Positions 54,102 through 62,964 of a stretch of DNA of 64,000 nucleotides are shown piece by piece. Location: assembly GCA_008330645.1 (NCBI GenBank), contig VLTN01000040.1:62001-126000 (forward strand). The letters run 5' to 3'. Under the pieces are notes generated by a model. The model worked only from the letters and a program-made list of their open reading frames with translations. It did no database searches and was not told the origin of the DNA. Numbering within the stretch: the stretch's first letter is position 1; every line of letters starts with the position of its first letter. This DNA comes from Cafeteria roenbergensis (taxonomy: Eukaryota; Sar; Bigyra; Bicosoecida; Cafeteriaceae). A program made the translations under genes and the position numbers.

Positions 54102-54303
54102 GGCAGAGAGCACCAGCTAGGAGCAGCGCGTTGGTCCTCCGGCTCTGGTCGGCCGCCTGAGGCGCCGCTGCCCCCGAGCGGTGGCGAACACATGTCCAGG
54201 AGCCATTGCTCGCGCGCGGCAATATATTCGCTCGCGCTCTGCGCGATTGTAACCGACCGGAATGCGCCGTCGGGGACGCAGGGCCGCGAGCCACACGGGC
54301 AAC
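54102..54303. promoter_or_regulatory. Divergent promoter, F-box / DRC2
   Basis: A 202-bp gap between start codons. CGCTCTGCGCG has its core at 54237-54242, 67 bp upstream of the DRC2 ATG. GGCAATATATTCG at about 54218-54230 is a rare AT-rich, TATA-like word in this genome. GGCTCTGGTCGG is a weaker copy near 54141. Confidence 0.4.
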
Positions 54304-56586
54304 ATGGCGCTTCTGAGCAAGGTGCTCAAGGGCACGGCCACCCTTGACGAGAGCGGAAAGCGCGCCGGGGGCGGCGCAGCTGGCCAAGGAGCGGGCGACG
54401 CGGCGGAGCGCGCAAAGCTGGAGGAGCTCGCTCGCGCCGACCTGAAGCGCCGACTGGCTGCAGCCACGCGGAAGCAGCTCAAGGTGCGCCACGCTTGCAA
54501 CCTGGTTCGGGCAGGCGGCGACTGTGGTCCGAGTTTGCGCGCTGTGCGCGGTTCGCCGAGCGCGAGAGCGACTCGAGAGTGTGTTCTGTCCGCCACCGCG
54601 TCCCCGCGACTCTCCCGTCGGGTACCCGCGTGCGCAGGACAAGCTGGACCGCGAGAAGGAGGTAGCGCGCATCAACAAGTCCAAGGTGCGCTGCTGGCGT
54701 CCCCGCTCCTCACCCCCGACGCCATTCTTGCCTTGCGAGGCGTTGCGCTGCGGCGCGCCCGCCGGCTGCCCCTGTGCCCCCACCGCGGCAGCAGGGGCCC
54801 TCTCGAGGCGCCATGCACCATGATTCACGCCCAGCGCCTCCCACCCGACGCCTCGTTCGGCTCGCGCAGGTGGAGAGCGCCTGGCTCAAGATTTTGCGGC
54901 TGGCGAAAATCGACGGGCTGCGCCGCGACGCGGAGGTGCTTGCCCAGAGCCACGAGCGCGAGGTCGACAGGCGGGACGCGCTCCTCCAGCTTCTGGACGC
55001 GGACCTGGACGGGGCGGAGGAGCAGTTCCAGCAGGCCGTGCGAGACCACCTGCGCGCCGTGGACAGGCTGGTGGACATCCAGGATGGCAGGCTGCGCGAC
55101 CTGGAGCGGAGTTTCCGCGCGGAGCTGACGGCGACGGAGGAGGAGTTCGGCAGCGAGCGGCGCGAGCTGGAGGAGGCCCACGCCGAGGAGATGGCCCTGG
55201 TCAAGTCTGTGCTGGTGACGGTGCGGGAGCGGGAACAGGCGAGGGCGGACAGAGCACGAGCGGCCCGCGACCAGCGGCGGGAGGAGGTTCGCAACGAGGC
55301 GTCCGACCGCATGGAGGAGCTGGCGCGCACCATGAACGACCGCGTCAGGCTGCTTGAGCGCGAGTTTGAGTCGGCGCACGTCGAGTGAGTCTTGCCAAGG
55401 CCGCGCCCCCGCCGGCGCCTGCCGCTGCCGCAAGCGTGCGGGTGTGCTCGCATCGCCCCTCTCCCCCCCTCCGGCCACGCTGCCCTCCCTGGCCCCATCC
55501 CGACCCACTGCCCCGCCCCGACACGTCCTTCCCGCCAACCGCACCCCCCGCAGCTACCTGGAGCGCACGGACACCACGGCGGAGAAGTTCAAGCAGATGA
55601 CCGCCAAGGACCAGCAGACCATGCGCGCCATCCGCGACTTCGTGGCCAGGGAGCAGCGCCTGCAATCCCAGCTCACCGCCACGCGGGCAAAGCTTGTGTC
55701 CGCGGCCAGGGACTTTGGCGAAAGGAACGCGTCGCTCTCCCGCGAGCGGGCCAGCATGGCAGCCCACGTCGCGGCGCTGAAGCGGCGCATGGCGGCCTCT
55801 CACAAGCGGTGGGAGGCACGGCTCACCGGCCTGGCCCTCGCAGCGGGGGAGTGCAAGACGGAACTTGCGGCGCGGACGGAGCTGGCCGAGCGGGTGCTCA
55901 AGCTGGCGGAGCGGTGCAGGGAGCTCGAAACGCCCGAGGAGAAGGTCACTCCCTTCTTCGCGGCGTCAGACGACGACCCAGTGACCGGCGCGCCGTCGGG
56001 CGCCGCCGCAGCGGGGCTGGTCCCGGTGCGCGACGGGCCGGGGATGGAGGACCCGACTGGCCTGCGCCCCGGCGCCGCCGGGCCAAGCAGGGCAGCGGGG
56101 GACCGCGACGCCGGCGAAACCGCCCGGGCAGGCGCAGCAAGCGTCGCAGGGGACGGGGAGGAGGAGGACGGCGCCCCGGCGGGAAGTCCTCGCGCGGGCG
56201 GGTTCGCGTCGCTGGTGACGCCGTCGTGGGCGGCCAGCGCCGCAGAGGTGGTCGGGTCGGGCGAGCTGGAGTCGCTGGAGCTGTTCTTCCGGCGGCAGAA
56301 CAAGGCCCTGGTTGAGAAGGTGGCCCTGGAGGCTGAGAGGGAGCGCCTCCGGCTGGAGAACGAGACGCTGGCCAACACGCTGCGTTCCATGCTCGAGGGC
56401 ATCTCGCTTCCAGAGGGGGCGCTCGGGGAGGCAAACCCGCTGCTGGTGGTGAACGGGCGGTCTGGGGTGACCGCCGCAGCTGCGGCCGCGGCTGCCGGGC
56501 GCTCGGGAGGCCCGACCATCATCGAGGCGGTGGACGTTGCCCGGACGACAACGAAGGCGCGCGCCGTGGGCCCCCGCCGCGGGTGA
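54304..56586 (+). CDS. Dynein regulatory complex subunit 2 (DRC2/CCDC65/FAP250)
   Basis: Coiled-coil subunit of the nexin-dynein regulatory complex of motile cilia. Exons are 54304-54483, 54638-54685, 54870-55384 and 55554-56586, 591 residues. The joins give EVARINKSKVESAWLKILRL, then AQSHEREVDRRDALLQLLDA and DHLRAVDRLVDIQDGRLRDL, which follow the animal DRC2 pattern (sequential IDRKDA, HLQSVDRL and GRLEALE elements). After the last splice, DYLERTDTTAEKFKQM continues the second half of the coiled coil. The C-terminal 200 residues are Ala-rich and disordered. The first two introns begin GTGCGC instead of the usual GTGAG. This gene is the best evidence that the organism has a motile flagellum. 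It is divergent from the F-box gene. Confidence 0.85.
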
Positions 56587-57043
56587 GCCGAGGCCAGGAC
56601 AGCGCGGCGGGGCCGGCTGGCCTGGTTGCATTCTTGCGAGCTTGCGTGTGTTTGAGTTTGCCTGCGTGTGGAGGGGCAGGCGTGGTCCTCGACACAGTGT
56701 GCATCGGATAGCCGTGTCTCGGCTCGGCGTGGTGGCAGGCAGCAACTGACCTTCGTGCGCAAGCAACCATCAGAGGGCGTGTTGCGTTGCTGATGTGGCG
56801 GCTCCGGTCGGCACAACATGCAGGGACGCCGGGCGGCCGCGCGCACTCGTCAACCACGACAACCTCCGACACAATTCGGGACCACAAACATGACACTGGC
56901 AGGGCAACTGGGAGCGGGCCTCTGGGGCGCGCGCGCACCTGCCCCGGCAGCCAGAGTCCGGCCAGCACGCGGACAGCACTTGGAGTCGGGGGGGAAGCAG
57001 GGGGGCGCGGAGAGGGCGCTGGCGCCCGTTCAGAGGCAGCTGC
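56587..57043. other. Convergent 3' region, DRC2 / GT90-like
   Basis: A TG-rich stretch at about 56640-56675 follows DRC2. On the minus strand, TTGTGG/TTGTCG sequence at about 56855-56890 lies beyond the GT90-like gene. No gene is seen. Confidence 0.45.
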
Positions 57044-60034
57044 TCAGGGTGCGTCTCGCGGCCTCTTGCCCGGAGCAGTGCCCTGCCTTGCCTTGGCGGC
57101 AGCAATGGCGGCCTTGGCAGCCGCGGCAAGCCCCTTTCCCAGCGAGCCCGCGCCCCGCTTCAGCAGCCTCCTGCGGAGCTCCTCCGCCTGCTCGCGCTTC
57201 TTCCGGGCGACGTCGCGCGCGCTCACTGAGACGGTGTCCGCCGCAACAACAACCGTCCGCTTCGCCGGCGCCGCGCCAGAGCTGGAAGAGCTGCTCGACG
57301 ACTGCGAGCTGGCCTGATGCTTTGGCAGGCGGTCCTCCAGACGGGGCCTGGGGATGGCCGCAGCAGCCACGCGGGCTGACACGTACGCGGTGTTGTCGGC
57401 GCCAAACCAGTCTTGCAAGGGCTCCCCCCAGCCCCCCGCGCCATCACCAACTGGGTCAGCAGAGCCGCTTCCCCCGCAGGCCTCGAGCATCTCCGCTCCC
57501 GCCTCCTGCTCAACGGCGCCAGATTTGATGCTGGTGCCGCTGCTGCCAGTGCTCGTGCCAGAGACGGAGGCGGCCTGGCCTGCCGCTGCCGCAGCCGCAG
57601 CCGCTGACGACGACGACGACGACGACGAGGTCGAGGTCGCCCCGCGCGAGGCCGCTGCCTCCTCCTCCGCACGCTGCGCCGCCTCCAGGGCCTGCCTGGC
57701 GCCGGGGGCGCCCATCTCCGCGGCGATGGCCGCGTGGGGCATGAACTTCAGCGCGATCTCGCGAATCATCAGCTGCATGTAGTCCAGCTGGCCCTCCCGG
57801 GAGATGAGGCGGTGGTACAGCCGCTTCGAGTTGAGGGTGATCTGCTCGCAGGCGGCGTCGTGCTGCTTGCACCAGGTGATGACCTCTGCGAGGTCAGAGA
57901 GGTCCGCCGCCACGACGATGTGGTCAGCGTCGCCGACGTCGTCCCCCTTGGACCGGTCGTGCGGCTTGAGGAGCGGGAAGTACCACATGTGGTCGGCCTT
58001 TGTGACGGATGCGACGAGGAGGATGACGGAGCCGAGGGGCATCATGGAGGCGTACCGCATAGCGGCGCAGTGGCCGTCCACGTACAGCTGGTACTTGTAC
58101 TCGGCCTGCTTGTACATGGGAACGCGGTCCACGAGGCCGATGGGGAGGGAGTCCGGCTTGATGTAGGTCATGGCGCCGCCCTGCAGCTTGCGGTCGCGGA
58201 GGTTCCAGCCGACGACGCCGCCGTCGAGGAACGGAACGCCGTCCACCGGGTTCTTCTCGTTGTAGCGAGGGTCCCGGCTCCACTTGGCGCTGAGGAGGGC
58301 AACGGCAAGGCGCTGGTTGGTGGCGGGGGTGGTGCCCGGCCCGGTGCTGTTTCCCCTGAAGATGGCGGTCGCGCGGCGTTCCGCCCAGGCGACTTCGTGG
58401 CGCTTGCGGTTTCGCAGCGAGCGGAGGTCGGTTCCCACCGGGGGGAAGACCACACCGGTGGCCGTTTCCCAGTCGTCCGTGGTGACGAGGGGGAGGTCCG
58501 CGAACTCGTGGCTGAGGAAGAAGGAGCAGATGGGGGCCAGGGAGGCCCACGCCTCCCTGTCCAGGGGCACGCCGTCCCTGCTGAAGAGGAAGTCGTACGG
58601 CTCGGACTGGTCCTTCTTGAGGTGCGGGAAGTCGCGCTTGTTGATGAAGAACTCGCAGTCGGAGACGGTGCGCTCGTCGCACGTGCGCTCCAGCATGTGG
58701 CGCAGCTGGGTGAGGTAGGAGTCGCCCCAGAAGTTGCGGGACTCGACGTTGCACATGATGTTGCCGTTCGCCCACCACCGGCGCCGGTCTTGGATGGGCC
58801 TCTCGCGCAGGCGCGTGCGCTGCCGCTTTGCGCGGTAGTACTCGTCCACGGTGAGGTTCCCCTCCAGCTCTAGCGTCTCGCCCCAGTTGTTTGTGTAGTC
58901 CTTGTTGACAAAGGGGACGAACATGGCCACGCGGCCGCGCCGCAGGGCCACGAAGATGCCGCAGCGCATGTGGAAGAAGAGGTAGCGAAGCGTGTTGACG
59001 GTGGACTCGTCGGTGGGGGCCTCGTGCACGGGGAGGCGCAGCCTGGAGCGCAGGCCCACCAGCATCGCCTTGGACCCGGCGAAGCGGCTCGAGGCCGGGA
59101 GCGGCGCGGGCGGCCGCGCCGGCGATGTCCGGCGCAACCGCCCCAGCGGCTTGAGGATGAGGTCGCATGCCTGCTCCCAATCGCACACGGTGGTGTAAAT
59201 TTGGTCGCAGTGCTTGTACTTGGGGTTGGTTCGCCTGCGCTGCAGCGAGTACCACTCCCCGCAGGCCGTCTTGGTCTCGAATGTCTGGACCTGGCGGAAC
59301 TCCTCGTCCTCCTCGTCCGAGGCCGCGTAGATGCCTCGGAGCTTGCCCTCGTCGGGGTGTGGGCCTTCGCGCTTGGTCAGCTTCAGCCGGATGCGAGTGG
59401 CCGGCGGAGGGGGCTTCTCCTCGTCGGGATCCGCCTCTTTGGGCGCCGCGGGTCCGCCAGCCCCCTCCGCCGCGGAGTCCGCTGCCGCCGCTGCGGCTGC
59501 TGGCGCTGATTCCGAAGCCGCCCCCGGGGTCCCGGCCTGACCGGGCACAGACGCGGCGGCAGCAGTGCCAGCGGCAGCAGCAGCGGCGGTAGCTGCCGCT
59601 GCCGCTGCCACTGCACTGGCCGTGCCAGAGGCGTCAGCAGCTCCGGCGGAGGCCGCGGGCGCCTGCCCCGAGGCCGCCGCAGCTGCGGCCGCCTGCTGCT
59701 GGGCCTGCTGCGCGGCCACAAAGGCGAGGAAGCTTTCCTCCGTGTCGAAGACCAGCGTCGGCTTGCCGTTGCTGAGCGAGATGCGCACGCCTGGCGCGAC
59801 CGGGATGTCGACAAGGGGCGTCACAGACGGCACTGCAATCCGAGTGCTGGCGGTCGGGCTGGGCGCCGGGCCCCCCGGCTGCTGCTGGGCGCCAGCAGCG
59901 GCCTGCTGCCCCAGGGCCGGGACCATGATCGACGGCGTAGCTGCCGGCGCGGCGGTGCCCACGGCTGGGGGCTGCGGCGGCCCGGGCGGCGCGATTTTCG
60001 GGGACGAGGCAGGCTCAGGCGCTTGCGGGTCCAT
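57044..60034 (-). CDS. GT90/CAP10-like glycosyltransferase of the giant-virus/protist type
   Basis: A single exon encodes 996 residues from the ATG at 60034. The middle (about residues 300-730) resembles CAP10/GT90-like proteins known from large DNA viruses and protists: TLRYLFFHMRCGIFVALRRG, VPFVNKDYTNNWG, WWANGNIMCNVESRNFWGDS, LRHMLERTCDERTVSDCEFF and INKRDFPHLKKDQSEPYDFL. It continues with FRGNSTGPGTTPATNQRLAV and then YKYQLYVDGHCAAMRYASMM, the block that binds the sugar nucleotide in GT90 enzymes. The N-terminal 250 residues are Ala/Pro-rich without a signal peptide or membrane anchor, and the C-terminal tail is low-complexity with a basic end (DVARKKREQAEELRRRLLKR). A cytosolic or nuclear location is therefore implied. 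Base composition matches the host genes around it, and it shares a divergent promoter with a spliced ribosomal protein gene, so it is treated as a resident host gene. Confidence 0.75.
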   Translation of the reverse strand: MDPQAPEPASSPKIAPPGPPQPPAVGTAAPAATPSIMVPALGQQAAAGAQQQPGGPAPSPTASTRIAVPSVTPLVDIPVAPGVRISLSNGKPTLVFDTEESFLAFVAAQQAQQQAAAAAAASGQAPAASAGAADASGTASAVAAAAAATAAAAAAGTAAAASVPGQAGTPGAASESAPAAAAAAADSAAEGAGGPAAPKEADPDEEKPPPPATRIRLKLTKREGPHPDEGKLRGIYAASDEEDEEFRQVQTFETKTACGEWYSLQRRRTNPKYKHCDQIYTTVCDWEQACDLILKPLGRLRRTSPARPPAPLPASSRFAGSKAMLVGLRSRLRLPVHEAPTDESTVNTLRYLFFHMRCGIFVALRRGRVAMFVPFVNKDYTNNWGETLELEGNLTVDEYYRAKRQRTRLRERPIQDRRRWWANGNIMCNVESRNFWGDSYLTQLRHMLERTCDERTVSDCEFFINKRDFPHLKKDQSEPYDFLFSRDGVPLDREAWASLAPICSFFLSHEFADLPLVTTDDWETATGVVFPPVGTDLRSLRNRKRHEVAWAERRATAIFRGNSTGPGTTPATNQRLAVALLSAKWSRDPRYNEKNPVDGVPFLDGGVVGWNLRDRKLQGGAMTYIKPDSLPIGLVDRVPMYKQAEYKYQLYVDGHCAAMRYASMMPLGSVILLVASVTKADHMWYFPLLKPHDRSKGDDVGDADHIVVAADLSDLAEVITWCKQHDAACEQITLNSKRLYHRLISREGQLDYMQLMIREIALKFMPHAAIAAEMGAPGARQALEAAQRAEEEAAASRGATSTSSSSSSSSAAAAAAAAGQAASVSGTSTGSSGTSIKSGAVEQEAGAEMLEACGGSGSADPVGDGAGGWGEPLQDWFGADNTAYVSARVAAAAIPRPRLEDRLPKHQASSQSSSSSSSSGAAPAKRTVVVAADTVSVSARDVARKKREQAEELRRRLLKRGAGSLGKGLAAAAKAAIAAAKARQGTAPGKRPRDAP

Positions 60035-60335
60035 CCCTGCCCGCTCCGGGGGCTCCTGCCCTGACGGCTGCACGCAGGCGCGCGACTCGGGGTTCGGCCT
60101 GGCGCGCGAGCGGGCCGGAGCGACGACTCTGAGGGGTGTTCCTTATGCCGCAACTGGCTGCCCGCCTCTGCTCTGGCACCGCCGCCGCCGCGGCTCTGCC
60201 GCCTGCTTGACGATTGAGCGACAACCCGCTTCGGCCCGGCCTTCCGCACTCGCGTGCCCCGAGGGAAGGCGACCGGTCTTCGGCTGCCCGCCCCCCGCGT
60301 GCCGCGCTCTCCGGGCTTGCTCCTGCTCCTCTGCC
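60035..60335. promoter_or_regulatory. Divergent promoter, GT90-like / uS5m
   Basis: A 301-bp gap between start codons. GCGGCTCTGCCGC has its core at 60194-60200, with further CTCTGC at 60166-60171. An open frame on the minus strand across the gap and uS5m introns shows no domain. Confidence 0.4.
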
Positions 60336-62790
60336 ATGCGCGTTGCTGCCGCCGCCTCCGCGGCGCGGTGCGCGGTCTCGAGGGTGAGCCAGTGACGATC
60401 GCCCGTTGTCCTGCCAGACGCCATCCAGCTCCTTCTTGCGCGCGCGCCCCCGCCCCGCGCCCGCGCCCTGGCCGCCAGCTCCGGCCGCCCCGCCCTGTGT
60501 CCACGCGCCTGCCAGTGCCCCCTGTTCGTGCCGCCCTCGCCCCGCAGGTCGTCCCTCCCGCCCTGCCGGCGACGCCTGCAAAGGCCGCCGCTGCCGGGCG
60601 CGCTGTGCTCGGACGGTGAGCAGCCCCGCCGCGCGCGCCGCAGCCCCCGCTGGCCCCGCCGGGCGCCCAGAGCGCGAGGCAGCGCCGTGCCCTCGCGCAT
60701 GGTACTGGCGCACGCCTTGCGCTGTCGCCGCGGCGCTGTGCAGCGCCCATCGGGCACCGCGGCCAGCCGGCGGATCGTGGGCTGATGTGTTGCCAGCCTG
60801 CCGCCCTCGCGCCATGCCTCCAGCGCCTCCCCGCCTCGTTCCGGCGCGACCTCTGCCAACTTGAACGCGGTTTTGGTCCGGTGCTCGCAGGGCGGACGTC
60901 TTCGCCCGCTCCATGGTCAGCGCGTCCAGCCCAGCCTTCGCGAAGAAGAAGAAGGGTGGCGCGGCTGCGGCCGCCGCCCCTCCCAAGCCCAAGCCCAAGC
61001 TGCACGGGCTCGAGGCCCGCGAGGTGGACTCCTGGAAGGAGCCCAGCCGCTTCGCGCGCGGCTCAGGCCGCAGGCGGACTGCCGCGGAGCGCTCGGACAC
61101 CGCTGCCGCGCTGTCGGCCGAGTTTTTGAAGGCTGCCCAGGCCGACGGCGGTAGCGTGCACGCCCGCCCCCTCCCAGGGACTCCCAAGACCCTGGAGGAG
61201 CTCGAGGCCCTTCGGAAGCGCATGCGCGAGAACATCGCCGAGGCTGGCGCCTCCATTGACGAGGACCACTGGTTTGCGCACGACAAGATCACGCGCGGCG
61301 AGGACGCGCGCATCACGATGGAGCGCGCCAAGGCCCGTGCCAGCAAGCTCATGGACCAGACCGAGACCGGACCAGTCCGGGTTCGTGGCGCCATGTCCAT
61401 GGCCGCGCAGGTCGAGCGCCAGTCCATCTACGCCGAGGCCGAGGCCACCCGCGCCTTTTACCGCGACCACGAGGTGGGCGGCGACGACCTCGAGCGCTGG
61501 CGTGGGGACGGCCCAGGTGCCAACCCTGGGCAAACCATCGACGCCGAGGACGGCAAGTCCCTCGGCTTTGAGGAGGAGGACTTTACCGGCCCCCGGAACC
61601 AGGAGATGGTTGGCATCCTCGGCGAAGATATGGCCATGTGGAACACCGACGACGGCTCTGGCGACAGCGACGACAGCATCATGACCCCGTTCGGCACGGC
61701 CCCGCGCTCCGCAGTGCGCCCGGGAATGGTGGAGGAGTTTGCCTCCCCCATCAAGTACGTCATTCCCGAAGCCTCGGACGACTCTGACAACCCCGCTGAC
61801 GTTGCCGCCGAGCCCACGCTCGAGAAGGACTACACCAAGGGCACCTTCGGCATCGTCGACCCGCGTCTGAGCACCGTCGAGCAGGAGCTGGACGCAGAGC
61901 GCCGTGCCCTGCGCGCCAAGTTCCTGGACCCGCTGCCCATTCCCACTCAGCCCATCCACCAGCAGTACATCTACCTGGCAGACAACCGCCAGCACCACAA
62001 GGTGAGCATATGCCTTCTCCCCGCTTCCTGCTGTGCCTGTGCCAGGCCGGCCGCGCGAGCGTGCTTCCCCGATGACTGATCCAAATTCCACATACATGAG
62101 ATTTCTCAGACGCGCTTCGGTGCAATGGAGATTTGCCTTTGGCAACCAGGATGAGGGGAACTGCTCGGCCTCTTGGCGGCTGTTGTGGTCGCGCGTCCGC
62201 GCCTCTGCCGTGTCCTTGTCGAATCCCAATTCCCTCCCCCCCCCCCCTGTCCAACGCAGATCGTGCGCGGCGGTATGGAGACCACAGAGAAGGCCATGGC
62301 CATTGTTGGCAACGGCTGCGGAGGCATCGGCTTCGGAATGGCCCGCCACGCGCAGGCTGACCGCGCCACGGAGCTCGCCGTGGCTGCTGCCCAGCGTGAC
62401 ATGATCCACGTGTCGCTGTACAAGGGCCAACTCTACCACGACCTGGTGGGCAAGAAGAACAACATCAAGGTCCTCATCTGGTCCCGCGCCCCGGGCCACG
62501 AAAAGCCCTCCGGCGATCACATGATCACCACCATCATGGAGCTCATGGGAGTGCGCCACTATTCGGCCAAGATCATCGGCCCCAAGCGCCGCAACCCCTT
62601 CACGGTTGCCCAGGCCCTTTTCAACGCCTTCGACAACCACCTTCCCTACGAGGTCAGCGCTGCCAACCGCGGCCTGCGCCTCCTGAACCTGGGCGCGGAC
62701 CGCTTCAAGCCTCGCCAGGCGTACCCCATGTCCGCCCGTGGCCCGTCGTTCACGTCGGCGTCCTCCTACGCGCACCGCACGAACCAGTGA
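60336..62790 (+). CDS. Mitochondrial small-subunit ribosomal protein uS5m with long N-terminal extension
   Basis: Exons are 60336-60383, 60548-60615, 60891-62001 and 62260-62790, 585 residues. The first two short exons build a mitochondrial targeting sequence (MRVAAAASAARCAVSR) and run in frame into SMVSASSPAFAKKKKGG. The last exon is the S5 core: RGGMETTEKAMAIVGNGCGG, IGFGMARHAQADRATELAVA, HVSLYKGQLYHDLVG, VLIWSRAPGHEK and NPFTVAQALFNAF, in bacterial S5 order. Between lie about 370 residues of charged mitochondrial-type extension (YTKGTFGIVDPRLSTVEQEL). Human MRPS5 has about 430 residues, so the extension is large. A start at the ATG at 60913 would lose the targeting peptide and is less likely. 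The last intron falls exactly at the border between extension and S5 core. Confidence 0.85.
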
Positions 62791-62964
62791 GCGATGGTCT
62801 TGCTGCTTGTGCCACCATGTTGTGTGTGGCGCTGCGCTGACGGGAACCCGGCTGTGCCGATGTGTTCCCCCTCCCTCCCCTCACCTCCGCCTTTTAAGCT
62901 TGCGGGATTCATTCACCAACTGTCGCTGCAGCCGCCAATCTGTCACGCATGCACTCTTGCTCGT

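Noticed and set aside
57044-60034. Remnant of an inserted giant virus
   Set aside because: Only one virus-like gene is present, with host-like GC and host genes on both sides; no capsid, polymerase or terminal repeats. Treated as a host gene.
60143-60859. 238-residue minus-strand frame over uS5m introns and promoter
   Set aside because: It overlaps the two short uS5m exons, which form a targeting peptide and join in phase; the frame itself has no domain.
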